Origin: Odiellus spinosus | Lineage: Eukaryota; Arthropoda; Arachnida; Opiliones; Phalangiidae | Direction of reading: 5' to 3' | NCBI GenBank assembly: GCA_963920705.1 | Contig: CAWUCO010000167.1 | Coordinates: 310,001 to 374,000, forward strand | DNA length: 64,000 bases | Part shown: piece by piece, positions 49,851-61,339 of the stretch | Layout of the letters: each line of letters starts with the position of its first letter | How positions within the stretch are numbered: position 1 is the first letter of the stretch | Made by a program: the position numbers and the translations under genes | The notes under the pieces: generated by a model | What the model was told of the DNA's origin: nothing | The model's database searches: none | Seen by the model: the letters and a program-made list of their open reading frames with translations, nothing else

Positions 49851-52810
49851 ACGTTTTGGCAATTTAGACAAAACCAAAGTCATTCGAAATAGCAATTAAT
49901 GGATAGTCTTAATAATAAGAGTTTTCAAAAATCCGTTGAAAAACAAGAAAAATATGGCCAATTCAAGAAATCATACAATATCAAAATAGTCAAATTTCAG
50001 ATTTTAAAAATTCGCTTTTTGATATTAGATGTTTTTTGAATTGACCATATTTTCCATGTTTTTCCACGGATTTTTCAAAACTCTTGTTTTTTAGATAGAC
50101 CAATATTTGCTCTTTCGAGTGGTGTTAATTTTGTCTAAATCGCTTAAAAATCAAATGTTTTGTGTCCATTTGAATACAATAATCTTGGATTTTTAAGCGT
50201 TTTTGCTTAATTTTAACCAATTTTATATTTTTCACGTTTTGGCAATTTAGACAAAACCAAAGTCATTCGAAAGAGCAATTAATGGACAGTCTAAATAATA
50301 AGAGTTTTCAAAAATCCGTTGAAAAACAAGAAAAATATGGCAAATTCAAGAAATCATATTATATCAAAATAGTCAAATTTCAGATTTTAAAAATTCGCTT
50401 TTTGATATTAGACGTTTTTTGAATTGACCATTTTTTCCATGTTTTTCAACGGATTTTCCAAAACTCTTGTTTTTTAGATAGACCAATATTTGTTCTTTCG
50501 ATAGGTGTTAATTTTGTCTAAATTGCTTAAAAATCAAATGTTTTGTGTCCATTTGTATCCAATAATCTGGAATTTTTAAGCGTTTTTGCTTAATTTTAAC
50601 CAATTTTATATTTGTCACGTTTTAGCAATTTAGACAAAACCAAAGTCATTCGAAAGAGCAATTAATGGATAGTCTAAATAATAAGAGTTTTCAAAAATCC
50701 GTTGAAAAACAAGAAAAATATGGCCAATTCAAGAAATCATACAATATCAAAATAGTCAAATTTCAGATTTTAAAAATTCGCTTTTTGATATTAGATGTTT
50801 TTAGAATTGACCATATTTTCCATGTTTTTCAACGGATTTTCCAAAACTCTTGTTTTTTAGATAGTCCAAAATTTGCTCTTTCGATAGGTGTTGATTTTGC
50901 GTAATCGCTTAAAAATCAAATGTTTTGTTTCCTTTTGAATCCAATAATCTTGGATTTTTAAGCGTTTTTGCTTAATTTTAACCAATTTTATATTTGTCAC
51001 GTTTTGGCAATTTAGACAAAACCAAAGTCATTCGAAAGAGCAATTAATGGACAGTCTAAATAATAAGAGTTTTCAAAAATCCGTTGAAAAACAAGAAAAA
51101 TATGACCAATTCAAGAAATCATACAATATCAAAATAGTCAAATTTCAGATTTTAAAAATTCGCTTTTTGATATTAGATGTTTTTTGAATTGACCATATTT
51201 TCCATGTTTTTCAACGGATTTTAGAAAACTATTGTTTTTTAGATAGTCCAATATTTTCTCTTTCGATAGGTGTTGATTTTGTCTAAATCGCTTAAAAATC
51301 AAATGTTTTGTGTCCATTTGAATAAAATAATCATAGATTTTGAAGTGTTTTTGCTTAATTTTAACCAATTTTATATTTGTCACGTTTTGGCAATTTAGAC
51401 AAAACCAAAGTCATTCGAAAGAGCAATTAATGGACAGTCTTAATAATAAGAGTTTTCAAAAATCCGTTGAAAAACAAGAAAAATATGGCCAATTCAAGAA
51501 ATCATACAATATCAAAATAGTCATATTTCAGATTTTAAAAATTCGCTTTTTGATATTAGATGTTTATGAATTGACCATATTTTCCATGTTTTTCAACGGA
51601 TTTTCCAAAATTCTTGTTTTTTAGATAGTCCAATATTTGCTCTTTCGATAGGTGTTGATTTTGTCTAAATCGCTTAAAAATCAAATGTTTTGTGTCCATT
51701 TGTATCCAATAATCTTGGATTTTTAAGCGTTTTTGCTTAATTTTAACTAATTTTATATTTGTCACGTTTTGGCAATTTAGACAAAACCAAAGTCATTCGA
51801 AAGAGCCTTTAATGGAGTCTAAATAATAAGAGTTTTCAAAAATCCGTTGAAAAACAAGAAAAATATGGCCAATTCAAGAAATCATACAATATCAAAATAG
51901 TCAAATTTCTGATTTTAAAAATTCGCTTTTTGATATTAGATGTTTTTTGAATTGACCATATTTTCCATGTTTTTCCACGGATTTTCCAAAACTCTTGTTT
52001 TTTAGATAGACCAATATTTGCTCTTTCGAGTGGTGTTAATTTTGTCTAAATCGCTTAAAAATCAAATGTTTTGTGTCCATTTGAATCCAATAATCTTGGA
52101 TTTTTAAGCGTTTTTGCTTAATTTTAACCAATTTTATATTTGTCACGTTTTGGCAATTTAGACAAAACCAAAGTCATTCGAAATAGCAATTAATGGATAG
52201 TCTAAATAATAAGAGTTTTCAAAAATCCGTTGAAAAACAAGAAAAATATGGCAAATTCAAGAAATCATACAATATCAAAATAGTCAAATTTCAGATTTTA
52301 AAAATTCGCTTTTTGATATTAGATGTTTTTAGAATTGACCATATTTTCCATGTTTTTCAACGGATTTTCCAAAACTCTTGTTTTTTAGATAGTCCAAAAT
52401 TTGCTCTTTCGATAGGTGTTAATTTTGTCTAAATTGCTTAAAAATCAAATGTTTTGTGTCCATTTGAATCCAATAATCTTTGATTTTTAAGCGTTTTTGC
52501 TTAATTTTAACCAATTTTATATTTTTCACGTTTTGGCAATTTAGACAAAACCAAAGTCATTCGAAAGAGCAATTAATGGACAGTCTAAATAATAAGAGTT
52601 TTCAAAAATCCGTTGAAAAACAAGAAAAATATGACCAATTCAAGAAATCATACAATATCAAAATAGTCAAATTTCAGATTTTAAAAATTCGCTTTTTGAT
52701 ATTAGATGTTTTTTGAATTGGCCATATTTTCCATGTTTTTCAACGGATTTTCCAAAACTCTTGTTTTTTAGATAGTCCAATATTTTCTCTTTCGATAGGT
52801 GTTGATTTTG
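49850..52810. repeat. Less ordered monomers before the insertion
   Basis: About 7.7 monomers with mixed subtypes and no simple higher-order unit. Variants include TATTTTTCACG (50,227 and 52,523), TTTTAGAAAACTATTG (about 51,220), GATGTTTATGAATTG (51,560s), GAGCCTTTAATGGAGTC (51,804) and TTTTGCGTAATCGC (50,895). A segment near 51,556-51,850 recurs at 55,389-55,690. Confidence 0.75.
52802..52810 (+). repeat. Target-site duplication, left copy (TTGATTTTG)
   Basis: Last nine satellite bases before the insertion. The identical nine bases resume the satellite at 54,342-54,350. In an uninterrupted monomer this word occurs once, inside GGTGTTGATTTTGTCTAAAT. Confidence 0.92.
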
Positions 52811-53210
52811 AATTATGCCCATTAGCGCAGTTCCTATTTGCGCAGTTCCCACTAGCGCAGTTCCCATTTGCGCAGTTTCCCATTAGCGCCATTCCCATTA
52901 GCGCAGTTCCAATTTGCGCAGTTTCCCATTTGCGCAGTTTCCTATTTGCGCCGTTCCCATTAGCGCCGTTCCCATTAGTGCAGTTTCCTATTAGCGCAAC
53001 TTCCCATTAGCGCAGTTCCTACTAGCGCAGTTCCCACTAGCGCCATTTCCCATTTCCGCCGTTTTCCAGTAGCGCCGTTTCCCAGTAGCGCCTTTTCCCA
53101 GTAGCGCCGTTTCCCAGCAGCGCCGTTTCCCAGTAGCGCCGTTTCCCAGTAGCGCCGCTTCCCAGTAGCGCCGTTTCCCATTAGCGCTCTTTCCCTGTAG
53201 CGCCGCTTCC
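52811..53210 (+). repeat. Left terminal inverted arm of GCGC minisatellite units
   Basis: Short units of about 15-16 bp with consensus like TTCCCATTAGCGCAG. Variants are CATTTG, CACTAG, CAGTAG and CTGTAG before GCGC, and CAG, CCG or CC after it. The inner part, about 53,065-53,180, is the most uniform, as TTTCCCAGTAGCGCCG units. Minus-strand open frames here (to 73 codons) are by-products of a 15-bp period and are not genes. Confidence 0.9.
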
Positions 53211-53385
53211 AAACAACTGCTATGTCCTAGATGCTAAATCCAAAAACCATGTTTTCCTGAATACCGTACATTTGATTAAAAATATTATAGTTAGTTCATT
53301 TACGAAACAATACCCTCTTTCCTAAATTTTTTTAACCAAACCTTCACAAGGGCTTCCTGTTTCAGAACATATTGTCTCAAAAGAA

Positions 53386-53420
53386 CTAACCTAACCTAAC
53401 CTTACCTAACCTAACCTAAA
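53386..53420 (+). repeat. Short (CCTAA)n telomere-like tract
   Basis: Seven pentamer units CTAAC, with one CTTAC variant and a final CTAAA. The complementary strand is (TTAGG)n, the telomere motif of many arthropods. At 35 bp and inside a transposon core it is interstitial. It may be part of the element itself or a trace of repair. Confidence 0.8.
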
Positions 53421-53799
53421 CCAAAGAATCGCGTTCAAAAACTATGTTTTCTAAAAGAGAGTTAACAAATGAGCATTACCTAAATGGCAAATTTGTAATT
53501 TAGTAGTACCACTTTGTCCTTTATTTTACCATAAAAAATAACTTGACCCCCTTTATAATTAAATATGTAATTAAATCCGACGTAAAATTTACAAAACTGA
53601 CCCACAACACGGAATACAGCAAAATCATGCAAAACTGAACAGAAACACGTACGCAAAAATGACCCTAAAACCTATTTCGTTTTTTTCCAATTTTTTCTAT
53701 ATTATCTGAAACTGCTAACAACACTTAAAACTAAAATGAACAACAATTATTATTAAAATTTACATGAGGAAAATAAATCGAAAACTCTAACATATCATT

Positions 53800-53876
53800 T
53801 TCCGAAAGTATACTCGAACTCAGAATCTTCTGGCTAGATGCCGTCTATGCTAACCACTCCGCTACCGAATCACGGC
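53800..53876 (-). ncRNA. Degenerate tRNA-like (SINE-head-like) segment
   Basis: On the minus strand, TAGCGGAGTGG (plus 53,854-53,864) matches the RNA polymerase III A-box consensus TRGCNNAGTGG at every fixed base. AGTTCGAGTAT (plus 53,810-53,820) matches 8 of 11 positions of the B-box GGTTCGANTCC. The boxes are 33 bp apart, as in a tRNA. The 5' end GCCGTGATTCGG sits 12 bases before the A box, but I could not pair a proper acceptor stem or T stem. It is therefore a tRNA pseudogene or SINE head rather than a working tRNA. A run of four T on that strand (plus 53,781-53,784) could end a transcript. Confidence 0.55.
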
Positions 53877-53909
53877 AAATCATTTAAAAAAACGTTTATC
53901 TCCATATCA

Positions 53910-54341
53910 GAAACGGCGCAAATGGGAAACGGCGCGAATGGGAAACGGCGCTACTGGGAAACGGCGCTAAAAGGAAACGGCGCTAATGGGAAACTGCGCT
54001 AATGGGAAACTGTGCTAATGGGAAACGGCGCGAATGGGAAATGGCGCTAGTGGGAAACCGCGCGAATGGGAAATGGCGCTAGTGGGAAACGGGGCGAATG
54101 GGAAACGGCGCTACAGGGAACTGCGCTAATAGGAACTGCGCTAATGGGAAATTGCGCTAATGGGAAACTGCGCAAATGGGGACGGCGCAAATGGGAACGG
54201 CGCTAATGGGAAACTGCCCTAATGGGAAATTGCGCTAATGGGAACGGCGCAAATGGGAATGGCGCTAATTGGAAAATGCGCTAATAGGAACTGCGCTAAT
54301 GGGAACTGCGCTAATAGGAACGGCGCTAAAGGGCACATACC
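53910..54341 (-). repeat. Right terminal inverted arm of GCGC minisatellite units
   Basis: Reads on the plus strand as GGGAAACGGCGCTAAT and CTGCGCTAATGGGAA, the reverse complement of the left-arm units. Unit spacing is again about 14-17 bp. Variants include GCGCGAATGGG, GCGCTAGTGGG, GCGCTACAGGG and GCGCAAATGGG. The arm is less uniform than the inner half of the left arm. Confidence 0.9.
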
Positions 54342-54350
54342 TTGATTTTG
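54342..54350 (+). repeat. Target-site duplication, right copy (TTGATTTTG)
   Basis: First nine bases of the resumed satellite, identical to 52,802-52,810. They are followed by TCTAAATCGC as in an intact monomer. Confidence 0.92.
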
Positions 54351-55972
54351 TCTAAATCGCTTAAAAATCAAATGTTTTGTGTCCATTTCAATCCAATAAT
54401 CTTAGATTTTGAAGTGTTTTTGCTTAATTTTAACCAATTTTATATTTGTCACGTTTTGGCAATTTAGACAAAACCAAAGTCATTCGAAAGAGCAATTAAT
54501 GGACAGTCTTAATAATAAGAGTTTTCAAAAATCCGTTGAAAAACAAGAAAAATATGGCCAATTCAAGAAAACATATAATATCAAAATAGTCAAATTTCAG
54601 ATTTTAAAAATTCGCTTTTTGATATTAGATGTTTTTTGAATTGACCATATTTTCCATGTTTTTCAACGGATTTTCCAAAACTCTTGTTTTTTAGATAGTC
54701 CAATATTTGCTCTTTCGATAGGTGTTGATTTTGTCTAAATCGCTTAAAAATCAAATGTTTTGTGTCCATTTGAATCCAATAATCTTGGATTTTTAAGCGT
54801 TTTTGCTTAATTTTAACCAATTTTATATTTGTCACGTTTTGGCAATTTAGACAAAACCAAAGTCATTCGAAAGAGCAATTAATGGACAGTCTAAATAATA
54901 AGAGTTTTCAAAAATCCGTTGAAAAACAAGAAAAATATGGCCAATTCAAGAAATCATACAATATCAAAATAGTCAAATTTCAGATTTTAAAAATTCGCTT
55001 TTTGATATTAGATGTTTTTTGAATTGACCATATTTTCCATGTTTTTCAACGGATTTTCCAAAACTCTTGTTTTTTAGATAGACCAATATTTGTTCTTTCG
55101 ATAGGTGTTAATTTTGTCTAAATCGCTTAAAAATCAAATGTTTTGTGTCCATTTGAATCCAATAATCTTTGATTTTTAAGCGTTTTTGCTTAATTTTAAC
55201 CAATTTTATATTTGTCACGTTTTGGCAATTTAAACAAAACCAAAGTCATTCGAAAGAGCAATTAATGGAGTCTAAATAATAAGAGTTTTCAAAAATCCTT
55301 TGAAAAACAAGAAAAATATGGCCAATTCAAGAAAACATATAATATAAAAATAGTCAAATTTCAGATTTTAAAAATTCGCTTTTTGATATTAGATGTTTAT
55401 GAATTGACCATATTTTCCATGTTTTTCAACGGATTTTCCAAAACTCTTGTTTTTTAGATAGTCCAATATTTGCTCTTTCGATAGGTGTTGATTTTGTCTA
55501 AATCGCTTAAAAATCAAATGTTTTGTGTCCATTTGTATCCAATAATCTTGGATTTTTAAGCGTTTTTGCTTAATTTTAACTAATTTTATATTTGTCACGT
55601 TTTGGCAATTTAGACAAAACCAAAGTCATTCGAAAGAGCCTTTAATGGAGTCTAAATAATAAGAGTTTTCAAAAATCCGTTGAAAAACAAGAAAAATATG
55701 GCCAATTCAAGAAATCATACAATATCAAAATAGTCAAATTTCAGATTTTAAAAATTCGCTTTTTGATATTAGATGTTTTTTGAATTGACCATATTTTCCA
55801 TGTTTTTCAACGGATTTTCCAAAACTCTTGTTTTTTAGATAGACCAATATTTGTTCTTTCGATAGGTGTTGATTTTGTCTAAATCGCTTAAAAATCAAAT
55901 GTTTTGTGTCCATTTGAATCCAATAATCTTGGATTTTTAAGCGTTTTTGCTTAATTTTAACCGATTTTATAT

Positions 55973-56935
55973 TTGTCACGTTTTGGCAATTTAGACAAAA
56001 GCCAAAGTCATTCGAAAGAGCAATTAATGAACAGTCTTAATAATAAGAGTTTTCAAAAATCCGTTGAAAAACAAGAAAAATATGGCCAATTCAAGAAATC
56101 ATACAATATCAAAATAGTCAAATTTCAGATTTTAAAAATTCGCTTTTTGATATTAGATGTTTTTTGAATTGACCATATTTTCCATGTTTTTCAACGGATT
56201 TTCCAAAACTCTTGTTTTTTAGATAGTCCAATATTTGTTCTTTCGATAGGTGTTGATTTTGTCTAAATCGCTTAAAAATCAAATGTTTTGTGTCCATTTG
56301 AATCCAATAATCTTGGATTTTTAAGCGTTTTTGCTTAATTTTAACCAATTTTATATTTGTCACGTTTTGGCAATTTAGACAAAAACCAAAGTCATTCGAA
56401 AGAGCAATTAATGGACAGTCTAAATAATAAGAGTTTTCAAAAATCCGTTGAAAAACAAGAAAAATATGGCCAATTCAAGAAATCATACAATATCAAAATA
56501 GTAAAATTTCAGATTTTAAAAATTCGCTTTTTGATATTAGATGTTTTTTGAATTGACCATATTTTCCATGTTTTTCAACGGATTTTCCAAAACTCTTGTT
56601 TTTTAGATAGTCCAATATTTGTTCTTTCGATAGGTGTTGATTTTGTCTAAATCGCTTAAAAATCAAATGTTTTGTGTCCATTTGAATCCAATAATCTTGG
56701 ATTTTTAAGCGTTTTTGCTTAATTTTAACCAATTTTATATTTGTCACGTTTTGGCAATTTAGACAAAAACCAAAGTCATTCGAAAGAGCAATTAATGAAC
56801 AGTCCAAATAATAAGAGTTTTCAAAAATCCGTTGAAAAACAAGAAAAATATGGCCAATTCAAGAAATCATACAATATCAAAATAGTCAAATTTCAGATTT
56901 TAAAAATTCGCTTTTTGATATTAGATGTTTTTTGA
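55973..56935. repeat. Three monomers with 384-bp period
   Basis: Successive landmarks at 55,973, 56,357 and 56,741 are 384 bp apart. The first monomer carries an inserted G (GACAAAAGCC) and the next two an inserted A (GACAAAAACC) at the same site. The shared extra base marks recent local amplification. Confidence 0.75.
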
Positions 56936-59900
56936 ATAGACCATATTTTCCATGTTTTTCCACGGATTTTCCAAAACTCTTGTTTTTTAGATAGTCCAAT
57001 ATTTGTTCTTTCGATAGGTGTTGATTTTGTCTAAATCGCTTCAAAATCAAATGTTTTTTGTCCATTTGAATCCAATAATCTTGGATTTTTAAGCGTTTTT
57101 GCTTAATTTTAACCAATTTTATATTTGTCACGTTTTGGCAATTTAGACAAAACCAAAGTCATTCGAAAGAGCAATTAATGGAAAGTCTAAATAATAAGAG
57201 TTTTCAAAAATCCGTTGAAAAACAAGAAAAATATGACCAATTCAAGAAATCATACAATATCAAAATAGTCAAATTACAGATTTTAAAAATTCGCTTTTTG
57301 ATATTAGATGTTTTTTGAATTGGCCATATTTTCCATGTTTTTCAACGGATTTTCCAAAACTCTTGTTTTTTAGATAGACCAATATTTGTTCTTTCGATAA
57401 GTGTTAATTTTGTCTAAATCGCTTAAAAATCAAATGTTTTGTGTCCATTTGAATCCAATAATCTTTGATTTTTAAGCGTTTTTGCTTAATTTTAACCAAT
57501 TTTATATTTGTCACGTTTTGGCAATTTAGACAAAACCAAAGTCATTCGAAAGAGCAATTAATGGACAGTCTAAATAATAAGAGTTTTCAAAAATCCGTTG
57601 AAAAACAAGAAAAATATGACCAATTCAAGAAATCATACAATATCAAAATAGTCAAATTTCAGATTTTAAAAATTCGCTTTTTGATATTAGATATTTTTAG
57701 AATTGACCATATTTTCCATGTTTTTCAACGGATTTTCCAAAACTCTTGTTTTTTAGATAGTCCAATATTTGCTCTTTCGATAGGTGTTGATTTTGTCTAA
57801 ATCGCTTAAAAATCAAATGTTTTGTGTCCATTTGAATCCAATAATCTTGGATTTTTAAGCGTTTTTGCTTAATTTTAACCAATTTTATATTTGTCACGTT
57901 TTGGCAATTTAGACAAAACCAAAGTCATTCGAAAGAGCAATTAATGGAGTCTAAATAATGAGAGTTTTCAAAAATCCGTTGAAAAACAAGAAAAATATGG
58001 CCAATTCAAGAAAACATATAATATCAAAATAGTCAAATTTCAGATTTTAAAAATTCGCTTTTTGATATTAGATGTTTATGAATTGACCATATTTTCCATG
58101 TTTTTCAACGGATTTTCCAAAACTCTTGTTTTTTAGATAGTCCAATATTTGCTCTTTCGATAGGTGTTGATTTTGCGTAATCGCTTAAAAATCAAATGTT
58201 TTGTTTCCATTTGAATCCAATAATCTTGGATTTTTAAGCGTTTTTGCTTAATTTTAACCAATTTTATATTTGTCACGTTTTGCCAATTTAGACAAAACGA
58301 AAGTCATTCGAAAGAGCAATTAATGGACAGTCTAAATAATGAGAGTTTTCAAAAATCCGTTGAAAAACAAGAAAAATATTGCCAATTCAAGAAATCATAC
58401 AATATCAAAATAGTCAAATTTCAGATTTTAAAAATTCGCTTTTTGATATTAGATGTTTTTCTAATTGACCATATTTTCCATGTTTTTCAACGGATTTTCC
58501 AAAACTCTTGTTTTTTAGATAGTCCAATATTTGTTCTTTCGATAGGTGTTGATTTTGTCTAAATCGCTTCAAAATCAAATGTTTTGTGTCCATTTGAATC
58601 CAATAATCTTGGATTTTTAAGCGTTTTTGCTTAATTTTAACCAATTTTATATTTGTCACGTTTTGGCAATTTAGACAAAACCAAAGTCATTCGAAAGAGC
58701 AATTAATGGACAGTCTTAATAATAAGAGTTTTCAAAAATCCGTTAAAAACAAGAAAAATATGGCCAATTCAAGAAATCATATAATATCAAAATAGTCAAA
58801 TTTCAGATTTTAAAAATTCGCTTTTTGATATTAGATGTTTTTGAATAGACCATATTTTCCATGTTTTTCCACGGATTTTCCAAAACTCTTGTTTTTTAGA
58901 TAGTCCAATATTTGTTCTTTCGATAGGTGTTGATTTTGTCTAAATCGCTTCAAAATCAAATGTTTTTTGTCCATTTGAATCCAATAATCTTGGATTTTTA
59001 AGCGTTTTTGCTTAATTTTAACCAATTTTATATTTGTCACGTTTTGGCAATTTAGACAAAACCAAAGTCATTCGAAAGAGCAATTAATGGACAGTCTAAA
59101 TAATAAGAGTTTTCAAAAATCCGTTGAAAAACAAGAAAAATATGACCAATTCAAGAAATCATACAATATCAAAATAGTCAAATTACAGATTTTAAAAATT
59201 CGCTTTTTGATATTAGATGTTTTTTGAATTGGCCATATTTTCCATGTTTTTCAACGGATTTTCCAAAACTCTTGTTTTTTAGATAGACCAATATTTGTTC
59301 TTTCGATAAGTGTTAATTTTGTCTAAATCGCTTAAAAATCAAATGTTTTGTGTCCATTTGAATCCAATAATCTTTGATTTTTAAGCGTTTTTGCTTAATT
59401 TTAACCAATTTTATATTTGTCACGTTTTGGCAATTTAGACAAAACCAAAGTCATTCGAAAGAGCAATTAATGGACAGTCTAAATAATAAGAGTTTTCAAA
59501 AATCCGTTGAAAAACAAGAAAAATATGACCAATTCAAGAAATCATACAATATCAAAATAGTCAAATTTCAGATTTTAAAAATTCGCTTTTTGATATTAGA
59601 TATTTTTAGAATTGACCATATTTTCCATGTTTTTCAACGGATTTTCCAAAACTCTTGTTTTTTAGATAGTCCAATATTTGCTCTTTCGATAGGTGTTGAT
59701 TTTGTCTAAATCGCTTAAAAATCAAATGTTTTGTGTCCATTTGAATCCAATAATCTTGGATTTTTAAGCGTTTTTGCTTAATTTTAACCAATTTTATATT
59801 TGTCACGTTTTGGCAATTTAGACAAAACCAAAGTCATTCGAAAGAGCAATTAATGGAGTCTAAATAATGAGAGTTTTCAAAAATCCGTTGAAAAACAAGA

Positions 59901-60750
59901 AAAATATGGCCAATTCAAGAAAACATATAATATCAAAATAGTCAAATTTCAGATTTTAAAAATTCGCTTTTTGATATTAGATGTTTATGAATTGACCATA
60001 TTTTCCATGTTTTTCAACGGATTTTCCAAAACTCTTGTTTTTTAGATAGTCCAATATTTGCTCTTTCGATAGGTGTTGATTTTGCGTAATCGCTTAAAAA
60101 TCAAATGTTTTGTTTCCATTTGAATCCAATAATCTTGGATTTTTAAGCGTTTTTGCTTAATTTTAACCAATTTTATATTTGTCACGTTTTGCCAATTTAG
60201 ACAAAACGAAAGTCATTCGAAAGAGCAATTAATGGACAGTCTAAATAATGAGAGTTTTCAAAAATCCGTTGAAAAACAAGAAAAATATTGCCAATTCAAG
60301 AAATCATACAATATCAAAATAGTCAAATTTCAGATTTTAAAAATTCGCTTTTTGATATTAGATGTTTTTCTAATTGACCATATTTTCCATGTTTTTCAAC
60401 GGATTTTCCAAAACTCTTGTTTTTTAGATAGTCCAATATTTGTTCTTTCGATAGGTGTTGATTTTGTCTAAATCGCTTCAAAATCAAATGTTTTGTGTCC
60501 ATTTGAATCCAATAATCTTGGATTTTTAAGCGTTTTTGCTTAATTTTAACCAATTTTATATTTGTCACGTTTTGGCAATTTAGACAAAACCAAAGTCATT
60601 CGAAAGAGCAATTAATGGACAGTCTTAATAATAAGAGTTTTCAAAAATCCGTTAAAAACAAGAAAAATATGGCCAATTCAAGAAATCATATAATATCAAA
60701 ATAGTCAAATTTCAGATTTTAAAAATTCGCTTTTTGATATTAGATGTTTT
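56933..60750. repeat. Five-monomer higher-order repeat, 1,909 bp, two copies
   Basis: The copies start at about 56,933 and 58,842. Landmarks 57,465 and 59,374, 57,697 and 59,606, and 58,323 and 60,232 are 1,909 bp apart. Shared markers are TTGAATAGACC, CGCTTCAAAATC, AATGAGAGTTTTC, GATGTTTATGAATTG, TTTTGCGTAATCGC and TTTTTCTAATTGACC. Small deletions inside the unit explain the 6-bp shortfall from five monomers. Confidence 0.88.
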
Positions 60751-61339
60751 TGAATTGACCATATTTTCCATGTTTTTCAACGGATTTTCCAAAACTCTTG
60801 TTTTTTAGATAGTCCAATATTTGCTCTTTCGATAGGTGTTGATTTTGTCTAAATCGCTTAAAAATCAAATGTTTTGTGTCCATTTGTATCCAATAATCTT
60901 GGATTTTTAAGCGTTTTTGCTTAATTTTAACCAATTTTATATTTGTCACGTTTTGGCAATTAAGACAAAACCAAAATCATTCGAAAGAGCAATTAATGGA
61001 TAGTCTAAATAATAAGAGTTTTCAAAAATTCGTTGAAAAACAAGAAAAATATGGCCAATTCAAGAAATCATACAATATCAAAATAGTCAAATTTCAGATT
61101 TTAAAAATTCGCTTTTTGATATTAGATGTTTTTTGAATTGACCATATTTTCCATGTTTTTCAACGGATTTTCCAAAACTCTTGTTTTTTAGATAGACCAA
61201 TATTTGTTCTTTCGATAGGTGTTAATTTTGTCTAAATCGCTTAAAAATCAAATGTTTTGTGTCCATTTGAATCCAATAATCTTTGATTTTTAAGCGTTTT
61301 TGCTTAATTTTAACCAATTTTATATTTGTCACGTTTTGG

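Larger units (their letters stand above)
1..52810. repeat. Satellite array, left part, about 383-bp monomer
   Basis: Uninterrupted head-to-tail tandem array, about 138 monomers. The period is read from recurring landmarks such as TTTTGTCTAAATCGC and CAACGGATTTTCC, which return every 383 bp (for example 2,644, 3,027 and 3,410). Monomers differ by scattered substitutions and rare 1-3 bp or 38-bp indels. Composition is strongly AT-rich with runs of A and T. No unique sequence, gene, RNA gene or mobile element was seen in this stretch. Diagnostic variants include GTTTCC against GTGTCC, GATAGGTGTTGAT against GAGTGGTGTTAAT, and GATTTTTAAGCG against GATTTTGAAGTG. They define monomer subtypes that recur in ordered blocks, listed separately. 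The family is not one I recognise by name. Confidence 0.98.
53211..53909. other. Core of the inserted element
   Basis: 699 bp of sequence seen only once in the window, AT-rich, with stop codons in all frames. There is no reading frame long enough to suggest a transposase. It holds a (CCTAA)n tract and a tRNA-like segment, described separately. The remaining parts, including 53,211-53,380 and 53,425-53,795, show no feature I can name. Confidence 0.75.
52811..54341. mobile_element. Foldback-like non-autonomous DNA transposon, 1,531 bp
   Basis: A single insertion of non-satellite DNA. It has a left arm of about 400 bp, a core of about 700 bp and a right arm of about 430 bp, and the arms are inverted relative to each other. 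The left tip reads AATTATGCCCATTAGCGC. The right tip on the minus strand reads GGTATGTGCCCTTTAGCGC. The flanks carry a 9-bp direct repeat. Subtracting 1,531 + 9 bp puts the landmark at 54,409 exactly 383 bp after its equivalent in the preceding monomer, so the insertion was clean. Long arms built of short tandem repeats and 9-bp target duplications are known for Foldback elements and are compatible with the Mutator-like group. No transposase is encoded, so mobilisation would need a partner elsewhere. Confidence 0.87.

Noticed and set aside
52667-52867. Minus-strand frame crossing the satellite-element boundary
   Set aside because: It is a chance fusion of satellite frame and arm repeats created by the insertion.
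52975-53212. Two overlapping minus-strand frames of 68 and 73 codons in the left arm
   Set aside because: Their repetitive pentapeptide-like pattern follows from the 15-bp tandem period in two frames of the same DNA. They are not genes.
53386-53420. A true chromosome end
   Set aside because: The tract is only about 35 bp, lies inside an inserted element and is flanked by satellite on both sides.
52811-54341. Helitron or LTR retrotransposon as the source of the insertion
   Set aside because: A 9-bp target duplication and inverted arms fit neither Helitrons, which lack target duplications, nor LTR elements, which have direct repeats.
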